Shown: positions 10,881-21,578 of the stretch, piece by piece
Layout: each line of letters starts with the position of its first letter
Numbering within the stretch: the stretch's first letter is position 1
The notes under the pieces: generated by a model
What the model was told of the DNA's origin: nothing
Seen by the model: the letters and a program-made list of their open reading frames with translations, nothing else
The model's database searches: none
Made by a program: the position numbers and the translations under genes
DNA from: Gentiana macrophylla
Taxonomy: Eukaryota; Streptophyta; Magnoliopsida; Gentianales; Gentianaceae
DNA length: 64,000 nucleotides
Direction of reading: 5' to 3'
Assembly (NCBI GenBank): GCA_026214975.1
Contig: CM047809.1
Coordinates: 131,450,561 to 131,514,560 of the forward strand

Positions 10881-11285
10881 TGAACTACATAAGAACGAGC
10901 TTGCCGGCGGACCACTGCCGTCCCATTCTTGAGTGAGCTGGAGCGCAGCCATCTTATCCACTGAACTAGCTAGAAGCTATCGCTTCGGGTCGAAGCACTA
11001 AAAGAAAAGGACCGGGAACGAAGGGCCTGGCACGCACAATCTTATCCGAGTCCGAGTAATGTTCCTGCAAATTATGACCTTCGCCCGGAATGTGAGCAAC
11101 TTGACAGACACATCTTTTTCCTTTTGGGAGGGTACTCCGAGTAGTGGGTACTTTGTAGGACCTCGACCCGCCTACTCGGGTCTTGTATGGGCAGCGCATA
11201 TGACAGGCGATCACGATGCAAACAAGAAGGTAATGGTGTCCTCGACCAAGCCGAAAGACAGACACATTTCCTGATTCGGATCGTT
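10881..11285. other. GC-rich island, candidate organellar DNA insert
   Basis: About 400 bp near 50% G+C lies between flanks that are strongly AT-rich, with sharp edges and no plant-gene codon structure. Wording such as GCTATCGCTTCGGGTCGAAG and the unbiased base use look like plant mitochondrial intergenic DNA. A 71-codon open frame at 11059-11274 has no domain I recognise. Identity is inferred from composition only. Confidence 0.35.
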
Positions 11286-12822
11286 TAACCCCTTACTAAT
11301 TTGACTGAATGATTTTATTTTCTTACGGATTTGATTAAATGATTAAAAAGTAAGCGTTTCAAAAAAAAAAAAAAAAAAAAAAGAGAATATGTACGGCCGC
11401 CTTCGCCTAGGAGGAAAAAAAAAAGAAAAGGAAAAAAGAAAAAAAGAAAAAGAGGCCTGAGACTACTGCATTTCTGTTTCTGCACGCACTTTAAAATCAT
11501 CAAATCTGATCTTCCTTTGACAAGACCTCGAATATAAAAATAAAAAAACCATTTATTTCCGAATTGTGCTGCAAAATAAGGCTAAAGGCTCCCTGAGATT
11601 CGGAACATCAGGTACATTGAACTCAATTCTCGTGGATTTTTCCGATTCTATTTCTACGCATTTCCGATGTTGTAGCTTTTCTTTGTTCCTCTTCCTATGA
11701 TTTCATGTTTAGGGCTTTACACAATTGGATTTCATTTCGTATTGCCATTCCTCTGTTTTTGGAACTGTTTATTATTATTGTTGGTGTTTTAATCTGAATT
11801 GTCAACTAAAGTCAACATCTTTAATCAAATATGGAATCTTAATTGGTTTTGTTTAGATTTGAGGCAATAGTAATGCTTCTGCGCTTTACTTGCAGCATTT
11901 TAAGTGGATGATTCGGAAGTTTTTGGTTGAGAATTTCGGTACAATAACTTGCTTCGATGTTTAATTTTATACTTGATTTCTACTGTAAGAAAGGAAATTG
12001 GGATCACAGGGATACTCACTAATTTCTACATTGTCTGACTATTGGGTTTGGAACTTTATTTTGATTTATCTGTCATTGATGAATTTGACCCGTATTCGCG
12101 TGCTACTGAGGTTGGGAATAGGCTTATGCATCTTCTGGATTTTGCATTATTGGCAAAGAAATGGACCCTGCATTTAGATGGTAGTTTCTTGTTGATTTAG
12201 TATGCTTATTTTATCAACGATTCTCTACGCTTTAACAATTGGTCAATTGCGATGGTTTTAACTCTAAGGAGTTTATGGCGTATCTTTCAGCTAGACACGT
12301 ATTTAACTGTTTGTAGGACATGTTTACTGCCAAAATGCTCAAACCGCTTTCAGCCTGGTTGTCCTTTTTTTGATGGAAAAATACTTGTGTATGGTAACCG
12401 TGTGAGCATGTTCGGTGTTGGCAATGATGCGTTTTGAGTGGCTGGTAATTGAGTTTACAAAGGGAGATGAGGAGCTTCTTAGTTTCATATGAATCAATAC
12501 ATTATCTTGATTTTTACAGTAATTGCTGTTTCATCAAAAGAAAATGTTGGTGAATGTTTCGTGTCGTATTTATGAACCGTTCTTTTAGCTATTTAGATTA
12601 GATTGTCTGCAAAAGGATAAATCTGGCTTCCGCATTGGTGATAGTGCTAGTTAGTTCTAATAGCAATTATGATGTATTAAGAAGGAAATCATTTTGTACA
12701 TCTTATCATATGGCCCCGACTTTTACTTTCTTCAATATTTTTATGGCTTTCATGGTGTTAATCTCTTCTGTTGTTTTTAATTCGTTGTCATCAGTAAATT
12801 TCACATTCAGGTTTGTTTTTCA
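11286..12822 (+). other. Upstream/leader region of the DUF1644 gene
   Basis: A poly-A/poly-purine tract (11360-11455) is followed by noncoding AT-rich sequence. ACATTCAG at 12803-12810 is a good 3' splice site just before the ATG at 12823, suggesting a long 5'-UTR intron. A donor at about 11612 (CAG|GTACAT) is possible but unproven. The short open frame at 12252-12437 shows no domain. Confidence 0.4.
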
Positions 12823-13774
12823 ATGGGAAAAGTTAAGAAGTCGAACAAGAAACATAGCTCTCGAACCCACAGGTTCGCTCCTTATTCTTCATCATCAAGT
12901 CCTGCAACAAAGTTCAGCATAAGAAGGGATGTAAAACGTGTCCGGGAATAAAGAATTGGATAACATCACTTGCTCGGTTTGTATGGAGTTTCCGCACAAT
13001 GCTGTTCTTCTGCTTTGTTCTTCCCACGATAAGGGTTGTCGTCCTTTTATGTGTGCCACTGGCTATCGTTACTCAAATTGTCTTGATCAGTACAAGAAAG
13101 CTAATACCAAGGTCATATCAATCAAGAGCAAGCCGACACACGAGGGATCGTTCTATGATCCGGTTCTCCCCGTGGAGTGTCTTGATGGAAAATCAGAGGT
13201 AACCGAGCTTTTGTGTCCCCTCTGCAGAGGACAGGTGAAAGGCTGGACAGTGGTATCGCGTATACGCAAGTACCTGAATGCCAAGAAGAGGGCATGTATG
13301 CAAGACAGTTGCTCTTTTAAAGGGTCCTACAAAAAGTTAAAGAAACACATGAAAGAAACACATCCTCGTACTCGTCCTAGATACGTGGATCCTGTACTTT
13401 CCGAGAAATGGAAGAAGCTCGAGAACGATAGGGAAGTAGAAGATGTTTATAGTACTATCAGGTCCACAATCCCTGGGGCAATCATCATGGGAGACTACGT
13501 TATCGAGAGGAATTACCACAGATTGTCTCCAGATTATGATACCGATGATTTCTCTTCTGAGGATGACGACGATCTTCTTCTTTCAGAGGATGATGATCTT
13601 CCAATGGGTTGGGGTGACTATAATGAGGATCATATTGAACCTGCTCGTGCTCCGGTGTGGGGTAGATTCGGTCGTTTCGATTATCATCGGTCCCGTATAC
13701 GCTCACGTGCTCAATCGTTGCTGGGGAGATCTAGGAGGCAGCAGAGGCATGGACAGCCTAGATTTGTGATTTAG
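12823..13774 (+). CDS. DUF1644 RING-like zinc-finger protein, one-base frame break
   Basis: Plant-specific DUF1644 family, a RING-like cysteine-rich protein of poorly known role that is linked to stress responses in rice. The core reads CSVCMEFPHNAVLLLCSS, then KGCRPFMCATGYRYSNCLDQ, LLCPLCRGQVKGW and a C-X5-C...H...H finger (CMQDSCSF to HMKETHP). The family block RPRYVDPVLSEKWKKLE, then IPGAIIMGDYV, follows. The tail is acidic (DDDD) and then Arg/Ser-rich. The natural start is ATG 12823 (MGKVKKSNKKHSSRTHRF). That frame meets TAA at 12949-12951, and skipping the single T at 12949 joins it to the core frame from 12950. The core has no ATG before CSVCME, so the upstream ATG is needed. This is a real one-base insertion, a sequencing error or an unrecognised splice. 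Confidence 0.85.
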
Positions 13775-14073
13775 TTGTTCTTTTTATGTTTTTTTTTTTT
13801 TTTTTTTTCCTTTCTGCATTATGGTCTTGCATTTTCATTCATTGCTCATATCATTATGTGGGCATGGGACATAATTTTAAGTTTTTTTTTTTTTTTTTGA
13901 AAAAATGTTTGGATGATACTTGTGTTTGGTAGCGTGTCTTCCGTCCGTATATATAGATATTCATATCTATAACTCGGATATGCGAAATAAAAAAATTATG
14001 TTCAGTGCAACTTAACACATAAGTTGTAGTCATAAAAGAGTGAATATAGATGTTACATACAAAGCATTGTTTC
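13775..14073. other. Convergent 3' region between DUF1644 and BBE-like genes
   Basis: About 300 bp with two poly-T runs (13789-13809, 13880-13899) and no coding signal. It should hold the 3' UTRs of two genes that face each other, so transcript overlap is possible. Confidence 0.5.
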
Positions 14074-16134
14074 TCATATGGGCATAGGGGGGATGCCTTG
14101 TTGATGTCTAAATACATTAAGCGGATCAATCATAGTTTTGACCCGAACCAATCTCTCATAGTTACTCAAGAAATACTTGTCACCCCAAACTCTAGCCTTT
14201 TCAATTGCATTTCTTGGCAAAATTAAATCATCCAATTGTCCTAAATCAAGATCCATATAGTTAATATATGCTTCCCTAGGAGACTTAGACACATATGGAG
14301 TCATTACTTTGTAGAATTCCCTAATCCAATTTATGTACACTTCGCTTTTCCCATTTTCTCCTTCATTCCATTCCACTATGTATTGAATACTAAAAAGATT
14401 GCCTTTTCTATGGGGAAATGCAATGGATTCTTTGCTTATGTTATCCATGATTCCTCCATATGGATCCATGATTATGTACCCTTTTGGCTCTTTTTGTAGC
14501 ATCTTAAACGCGGAGAGTATCCCGGTTCCTGAAATCGGAGTTTTCACGTAGTCTGATTTGGCTTTGAAGAAGGTTTTTGTAAGGGTAAAACGGTCTTTTA
14601 GCTGTGAAATTGAGCTGCTTCCGGAGAAATAAGCAACCGATTCGATCCAATTCATTTCCTTGTAGTGTTCTTGTTCCAAATTGAGGTGGGGAAACTTTTT
14701 GTTGAGTATAGACATGGCTTCTTGTTTGGGACCTAGGTAATATCCGGTGAATGTCGCTGAAATCGTTGATGGTTTACCCGTTTTTGAAGAAGTCGCGCTT
14801 AGAATGCATGACAGATAAAAATCGTTTTCTAACATTGGTGCGACTTTTTGCCACTTGTGCACGAGCCGTGCCACCTGGTAATTAGTTCCTTTTCTTGTTA
14901 CCCCAATGCACGTAACCACTACAGGCACCTAGAGAATCAATGTCCTCAATTTCTTTAGCCATTTGTCTTTGATGTAACGTAATGTAATGTAATATAAAAA
15001 TCTACACCCAAAAAGAGGAATTTCTTGTGTGCTATCTTCATATGTACCGAAATGACTGTGGGTTGATCGGAAGCACACAGTTTGTATTCTGGATGAAAAC
15101 TGTGTGGCTTCGATCAACCCACGAGTCACATCGGGGTATATTCCCTCACCAATCAAGAACTTCCCCTGAAAAAAATAGGGTACCTACCTCAACAAGTTTG
15201 ATCTTCCATGCATAAACTATCCCCCAAACGCCGCCGCCACCTCCTCGAATAGCCCAGAACACATCTTCGCCCATGGCCGTACGGTCCAAAACCCGTCCCT
15301 CTGCATCAATAAGAACCGCATCCACCACATTGTCAGCAGCAACACCGTACTTTCTCGATAACAAACCGAACCCACCGCCAGAAATGTGACCTCCGACTCC
15401 CACGGTGCGGCAAGACCCCGCCGGAAAACCAAGGACTTTGCTTGCCTCTGAAATAGCGTAATACGTCTGGCCTAACGTCGCGCCGCCTTCCACCCACGCC
15501 GTCTTGGAATCCGTGTCAACTGCTACGCCTTCCATCTTCATCAAATCGATGATAACAAACGGAGAGCCGTCGTTTGCAACAGATGAAATTCCTTCATAGC
15601 TATGTCCTCCACTTCTTATCCTTATTTCTAAAGAACAATTTCTACAACACAAAACGCTCTTCACCACCTACAACGACGGATTCACGAATTATTAATTAGC
15701 AGATGAATGAAGATTTCATCTGCATCGAATCAAAACACGACAACTACTGGCATCATGTCAAACGAATACAAAAACAAGCTAAAAAACAAAGTCACCTGCT
15801 CTTTGGTATTGGGGAGGATGATAGCTATGGGTTTAGGCACGGATTTTCCGGTGAACCGAAGATTCTGTAAGGAGAAATCAAGCAGATAATTGTAATACAA
15901 TAAAGGGTCATCATTTTTGTGATGATGAGGTAGCAGAGTGAAGTTAGCCTTAGCCACGCCATGGACGACGGACAAACAAGCGGCGATGCAGGACGGCGGC
16001 GGCTCAGCTCGACCTCGATGCTCCTCCGTTTTAGTACCGGAGGAAGCTTCATGGGACAGTGGAAAGAGTATCAGCACAATGAATAATGAAATGATGAGAC
16101 GTCTTATTAGCTGTCTCTGTCTTGAAATTTCCAT
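14074..16134 (-). CDS. Berberine bridge enzyme-like FAD-linked oxidase
   Basis: Secreted flavoprotein of the BBE-like family. Members oxidise alkaloid precursors, monolignols or cell-wall oligosaccharides; the substrate here is unknown. Exons on the minus strand are 16134-15796, 15667-15188 and 14928-14074, all GT-AG and in phase, giving 557 residues, a normal family length. A signal peptide ([20 protein letters not shown]) lies near the N-terminus. The FAD_binding_4 domain contains [10 protein letters not shown], with His135 for the 8-alpha bond, and [19 protein letters not shown], with Cys199 for the 6-S bond, so flavin should be bicovalent. The usual CPTVG has Arg for Pro. The BBE C-terminal domain ends with [10 protein letters not shown] and [13 protein letters not shown]. 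Unlike its two neighbours the frame is fully intact. Confidence 0.92.
15003..15183. repeat. Long foldback filling most of BBE-like intron 2
   Basis: An inverted repeat with arms at about 15003-15083 and 15096-15183 and a 12-nt loop. The loop-proximal 30 bp are nearly perfect (TGGGTTGATCGG...CACACAGTTT against AAACTGTGTGG...CGATCAACCCA). The outer arms are degenerate. It is either a MITE-like insertion or a young MIRNA-like hairpin. Confidence 0.75.
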
Positions 16135-16191
16135 CTCATGCAGGTACTACTACGAGAAAATTCTCTAATTTGCTTCATCCACAAACCTACC

Positions 16192-16200
16192 TAATATATA
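16192..16200 (-). promoter_or_regulatory. Candidate TATA box of the BBE-like gene
   Basis: The minus strand reads TATATATTA about 60 bp upstream of the ATG at 16134, so the leader would be only some 30 nt. Position and sequence fit a plant TATA promoter; no other elements are assigned. Confidence 0.45.
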
Positions 16201-16730
16201 CCTGTGAAGTCTTTATCTTTATCCGGAAATGAACGTGAAAAACAAATTATGATACTGTCACACTTCTGATAGAATAAATGTTAAAATCTGGTTTATCGGT
16301 GAGACTAATCATAATATGACATCGAGACTTTTCTTTAAATAGACGTTACGTACATTATAAGAAATCAGGTTGTTATATTATGTTATGTATTTTATACTAT
16401 AGTGATTGTGACGTTATCATTATTCGATAATAAAGATTATTTTCTTTTTTTGAGTGGGGTGGGTTTGGGATGAGTGAGAGTGGGGTGGGGGGTGGGGGTG
16501 AGGGAAGGGACAAAATCTAATCAGGGCTATGAGTCCGAAAACTTTTGATCACTAATAATATAGTATGGCCGGCAGAAAGCTATTCATAATGTTGTTATAA
16601 AAAATTTATTACTCTGGTTGGCCTCACGTGTGTAAAGTCAATTTCTGACATCTGATCAAATCCGATCCGGATTAGTCGGATAATGGAGTTCATGGACGGA
16701 TCGAGGCTTTAGCGAAAAAAAAATATATTA
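16201..16730. other. Intergenic DNA with a G-rich tract
   Basis: Noncoding. At 16454-16510 the plus strand has repeated runs of three to six G (GTGGGGTGGGTTTGGG, later TGGGGTGGGGGGTGGGGGTG), enough for G-quadruplex formation, about 320 bp upstream of the BBE-like start on the opposite strand. Confidence 0.5.
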
Positions 16731-16948
16731 CTTCCTCCGTTTTTCTTTTAAATGGCATTTTTCAGAATTTACTTTGTTTTTATTTATCTGTCAGTTTACA
16801 ATATCAATGCAGTATTTATTATTTTTTTACTCATTTACACTTCATTTTAAAATGCACAAGAAATGAATGATAATTTTGGTATTTCAGACATATTAATGAC
16901 TCTGTGTGATTTTTCTATCTTCGACAATTTAAAAAAAAACGGAGGGAG
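16731..16948. mobile_element. Stowaway-type MITE
   Basis: 218 bp with inverted ends CTTCCTCCGTTTTTC and (reverse complement) CTCCCTCCGTTTTTTTTT, flanked by TA on both sides (16729-16730 and 16949-16950). The CTCCCTCCGT terminus with a TA target is diagnostic of Stowaway (Tc1/mariner-derived) MITEs. No coding capacity. Confidence 0.8.
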
Positions 16949-17768
16949 TATATTTTTATTTCCATTATGAGTTCATGTCAACATTACGATTTGCCATGTT
17001 TTGACCACAATTGTATACAGTGTGGTAGCAATTGTCTTTTTGGATTAGAATGTTTCAATGATTTAATTTCGAACTTTATACATACAACAAACTCTTCTAT
17101 ATATGTATTTTTTCTGAAAAATCTTCTATATTAATTTTAAAACATTTTGTACTAAAAATGTCACTAAAGAAGCACTTGTAAAAAAATTAGAAGCACTCTC
17201 TCATATTCTTCTTGACATTTTGTGCATGTTATTTTTCTGATGTTGGACTCAATCACCATCAAATCATTGATGTAATTAATTGATAACAATAATAAGAATA
17301 CATATCCATGATAGCATTATATATATAAAGAATTTCCTAAAACATTCTTTAAAATATGATAACAGTAAATCATATTTACTTGGTACGGTCTGCGGTTTCT
17401 GACTGATTCTTCCCTGATTGATAAGGCTCGTTTGGCTCCTCTGCTCATGTCCATAATAAGGAGATGTTCATGTTGTGGGATGCTTTGATCAAAACATTTT
17501 CTTGTACCTTGTGCCTTAGAAAAAAGAATATTGATGTGATTTTTCAAGAAGCTAGCGCAAATCTCTGCTTTCAATTGAATTTGTTTTAATTATGTAGTGC
17601 TCTTGTGCCTAGTCTGACGTATTAGTCTTCTTTTGGTCTATGTATGTTTCTTTGGATTTGCTTTATTAGATCCATTTTTGTTGAATCCTTTAATAAAAGT
17701 GATGTTAAAAAAACACTAAATCCTTCACCTTAACATCAACTACGTGTATATATTTTACTGGTTCAAAC

Positions 17769-18017
17769 TAGAGGTGGCATCGGGTCGGAACTCGTCCCGT
17801 AAACTTCCTATCCGAACCTGTCCCGACAAGATTCGAGATTCCGTTTTTCTTCCCGAGCCCATACCCGATAATCGGGATACCCAAATGTTCGGATCCCGTC
17901 GGATCGGGAATGAATGTCCCTGAACATATGATTTTAAAAAGAGTGTAGTAGGTTTTTGTTTTTCGTGTCCGGATCGGGACGGGATAGAGTCGGGACTATC
18001 GGAAATTTGCCACCCTA
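17769..18017. mobile_element. hAT-type MITE with perfect 8-bp TSD
   Basis: 249 bp bounded by TAGAGGTGGCA and the reverse complement of TGCCACCCTA, flanked by identical GTTCAAAC at 17761-17768 and 18018-18025. The 8-bp duplication and the TAGGGGTGGCA-like end define a hAT non-autonomous element. The interior is rich in CGGGTCGG/CCGATCC words. The one-base difference between ends and the intact TSD suggest moderate age. Confidence 0.9.
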
Positions 18018-18025
18018 GTTCAAAC

Positions 18026-19911
18026 TGGTTAGACATGTCACCATGAGTTATAACGCCTCATCATGAAATCCGAGTTTTCTTACACAACAGAAAGTTCGGC
18101 ACAGATTTTAGCACAAAGATGAATCTTTTTTTTTGTAGGTTAGTGAATTCAATTGGCACCCATTAAATTTTTCTTTTTTTTAAGGGAACCCATTAATTAC
18201 TTTCGACAACATATTTACATGTAAAAATTGGTATGCCAATAGAACCGTCCTAATAAAAACGCAAATCAGTCTTGCTTATGGTGACAGATATTTAAGCCCA
18301 AAAGGTTGACACTGAAGCCCATTCCCCAGTGGTTTATCTATCAGTTTTTGGGCCACCTGTATTGTTGGATAATTTTATGCTATTTTCTATATGTGTAGAA
18401 TTATCACATTCATAGTCAAATAGTAATATTTTTTTTTCTTTTGAAAGGAATAGTAATATTTCTAGATGAGTTAATTTCAAATAATTTATTTTCTTTTTTA
18501 CTTGCTGATTAAGACAAGCCTTTTAAGTTTTATCTCTTGTTATTACTACTTCAATAAAATAAAACAAAGCTTTTTGGTTTACATTTGGACACGAATTTAA
18601 TTTTCTTTATTACTTTCAACTGTACTTGGTTCTCTGATTAAATTTGTTTTTTTAAATTAAATTGGGGTTGCCTTTATGCAGAATATTGCAGTGTTTTGGT
18701 CCAATAAAATCGTGTGACATTAATCTATAATAAATATCCCACAAGCTGACAATTTTTTTAAAGCGGTTATATAAAAAACTTTTCTCACCTTATTGAAAAG
18801 AAAGGTAGAAAATAAATTGAAAAGGATGGAAAAAAAATGAAGGGGAAGGGTTCAAAATGACACAAAATAGACTTAATGTAAATAAGACATGTTAAACATT
18901 TCATTGTTTATAAAGACATAAATTAAATAGATAGACAAAAATACCCTTAATGAAAAATAAATTTAAAAAAAAAGAGGGAAAGAACTGGCAGGTTGTATTT
19001 TTTTTTTTAGTTAAAGGAGACGCAGAGAAAGGAAAATTCATTAATGTAATCAAACAATATCAACAATTTGAAGAAGTCAAAACCAACAAGTTTAATTCGA
19101 AGATTTCGGTTCGAATTCTAGTAGAAACAAAAATTGTATGCGCGTGTATATTTAGTATCCATAAGAAAATAAAAACAAAACAAAACAAAACAAAATGTCA
19201 AGACACAAGAGAAGAGGACCAATATACAATTAATTGACAAATTTTTACACGGATTAAAAATGAGTATGAATGTCATAAATTTTAATTCATAAACTTTTTG
19301 TCTATTATTAATGTAAGGATTGGGAAGTTTCTAGATTGATAAAACGTATTGCTAACATAAAAAAATAAAATAAAATTCTTTGGAAGGAAAAAAATGACAC
19401 GTATTGATGTACGTGAAGGGTTAGTAATGTTGAGATTTATTTGGATCATATGCATCACACTAGAATCGATCAGTTACAATTCAAATGTACGGTCAACATG
19501 CGACCTTCCAAGTCAATTCTAAACCGACTTTGCGGCAAGTCCCATGTAGGTTATACATCCGATTTTTAGATAATCGATTTTATAAAAATAATATGATGAA
19601 CCAATAGATAAGGAATAACCGGTTTGATAAGCAATGATGCAAATAATAACATTTTAGTAATTGTTTGCATAATGAGCTAATTGACGCATGCGAAAATTCC
19701 CAGATTTGCATGGTGGAGGAGTCCTAGATTGCATGGTCCCACTGCCGTATTATGTGGTTCACATGGTTGTTTGACCCCACTTTGCCGTATTTGTCGTTCC
19801 TATGTGTTTTTAGGGACTATATATGTGTCTCGTCATTTATACGTAAATGTGTTGTGTTTAGGCTGGTTGATTCGATCGGTAATTGTATACAAAAATGAGG
19901 TAATTCTGTCG
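18026..19911. other. AT-rich intergenic DNA
   Basis: No gene, RNA or clear element seen. It holds low-complexity runs (for example repeated AAAAC at 19170-19195). The region 16951-17760 is similarly featureless. Confidence 0.5.
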
Positions 19912-20036
19912 TAGGGAGTCTCTATTACACAGGACCGTTAGATTTGCGTCACGTGAATAATAAAACAAAACAGTTTTGTTTTATATCTGGCATGACGCGA
20001 TACGTGACGATCGGTCCCAATGAGAATCTCTACCTA
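19912..20036. mobile_element. Small foldback element
   Basis: 125 bp. The left arm TAGGGAGTCTC...GGACCG...CGTCACGTG pairs with the right arm CACGTATC...CGTGACGATCGGTCCC...GAGAATCTCTACCTA, and a central AATAAAACAAAAC/GTTTTGTTTTAT pairs at the loop. It is a MITE-like hairpin; superfamily and TSD are not resolved. Confidence 0.6.
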
Positions 20037-20321
20037 AAATTTCCACAAAAATGATAAAGGCCCCGATGATGTGTACAACAAATGTTACAAATCCCCGATT
20101 TTGTTTTTGTTTTTGTTTTTTTCTCCTTTCTTTTAATTGAGTTTGTGGCTGAAAACTTTTCGGGAGATAGGATCAGGAATGGGTCGGTACCCATCACTCT
20201 CCAATTGTATAACCACAACTGCTCATGTATAACAAATACTATATTCGTTTTAAGATATAAATCATTCTGTGTTTTATGCAGATTAAAAAAATAGTTGAAT
20301 GTCATAAATTTGATAGTTAAT

Positions 20322-20832
20322 TGTCATATCCCACATCAGTAAATTAAGTGAACGCCACCCCATAAGTGTGAGAGGCATAAAGCCGCTATAGAACTTCGGG
20401 TTAATTTCTTTTTAGACCAAGCCGGCGAGGGCCTGGCCTAAGCAATTGACCAGAGCATTTATGACTCATTTAAGCCTTCTGAGCCCGAGTGCAGGGCGTT
20501 ACTGAATAGGTATTCAGAGCCGACTCATCGAGGACCATACGCACTGCATAATCTGAAGACGGTGTAAGGATGGCCTCTAATTCACTCTCCCAGAGGACGA
20601 TCCCATAAATCTTGGCCGTCACGAGCGAGACGCCGATCTATTATAAGGGGGGAGAATGTCATATCCCACATCGGTAAATTAAGTGAATCGCCACCCCATA
20701 TAAGTGTGAGACATAAAGGTCTTATGAACTTCGGGTTAGCCTTTGCAAGACACGGCGAGGGCGGTCTAGCGATTGACTGAGACATTTATGACTCATTTAA
20801 GCCATATCTGAGCCCGAGTGCAGGGCGTTACA
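20322..20832 (+). mobile_element. TRIM (miniature LTR retrotransposon), complete
   Basis: 511 bp with direct terminal repeats at 20322-~20503 and 20657-20832, both TGTCATATCCCACATC...GTGCAGGGCGTTAC. After the first LTR, GGTATTCAGAGCC resembles the initiator-Met tRNA primer site, and ATAAGGGGGGAGAA before the second LTR is the polypurine tract. TTAAT flanks both ends (20317-20321 and 20833-20837). It has no coding capacity and would depend on another element's proteins. Confidence 0.9.
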
Positions 20833-20837
20833 TTAAT

Positions 20838-21494
20838 GTCTAAAATGTCTCTTATATCATTAATACAATAGTTGTTAAGTAATAAAAAGTGGATGGATTG
20901 ATAATAAATTAGAGGTAAGATAGAGAAAAAAGTAATACAAGTTGCGTTGATAATATAGAATGAAACATATTGTGGACAAAACTAAAAGTGTAGGATGAAA
21001 CATATTTTGAAGCAGTAGTGCTTACAATATATTTTATAATATTGATTATGATGTAGTGAATCATAATCAGTGATTTAAAAGTCATTGTATTCTTTCGTTG
21101 AGTCTTAGATATTGAGATTGTAGCATTACCCGATTCGAATTTTACCTAGTATTTCCTCCGTCACTAAATATAAGTATTTATGTACTATAAAAAAGTTGTT
21201 AAGTGATAATAATAAGATATCTATACATTTATCAATCGGAGAATCCTAAGGCAGCATGACTCTTAGGCAATGGCTGAAGCATTCCCAGCAGCATTCGAAG
21301 AATTCAAGATAAAGATAGGATTTTTTATTTGAATTTTATAATTTATGCTTTATTCAAAGTTTATCCCCAATTATGGGTTTTCTAACGTTTACCCATTTCT
21401 TTCATTAGTAGTATAAAAGGTAATGCTATGTATTACAGAGAGTCGATGCAATGGAAATATTCGTTTTCTTTTCCTTGGTTTTTTAACTTCTTTA
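20838..21494 (+). other. Intergenic DNA running into the Copia A 5' LTR
   Basis: The right part, probably from about 21240, should be the 5' LTR of Copia A. It has a TATA-like TATAAAAGG near 21412 and ends just before the PBS at 21495. The left LTR boundary and TSD could not be fixed. TATTTCCTCCGTCAC near 21150 looks like one end of a broken MITE. Confidence 0.4.
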
Positions 21495-21506
21495 TGGTAT
21501 CATAGC
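21495..21506 (+). promoter_or_regulatory. Primer binding site of Copia A, iMet type
   Basis: TGGTATCATAGC matches the tRNA-iMet complement TGGTATCAGAGC at 11 of 12 positions. It is followed within 90 bp by the gag reading frame, as in Ty1/copia elements. Confidence 0.65.
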
Positions 21507-21578
21507 TGTTTCATCATGTTTAGCTTTTTCTCAATCAATGACTAAAGAATCAGCTCTCACAATTCAATAATTTCATCA

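Noticed and set aside
11040..11250. A tRNA or rRNA gene in the GC-rich island
   Set aside because: I could not form a cloverleaf or find conserved rRNA words.
10966..11265. Open frames on both strands of the GC-rich island
   Set aside because: No recognisable protein; GC-rich organellar-like DNA has few stops.
12252..12437. Short open frame in the DUF1644 upstream region
   Set aside because: No domain, no splice support; probably intronic or leader sequence.
12938..12940. GTG as start of the DUF1644 protein
   Set aside because: Plant nuclear genes do not normally start at GTG; the ATG at 12823 with a family-like basic N-terminus is better despite the frame break.
20322..20832. Cassandra-type TRIM carrying 5S rRNA sequence
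   Set aside because: The LTR contains none of the 5S rRNA promoter words I would expect.
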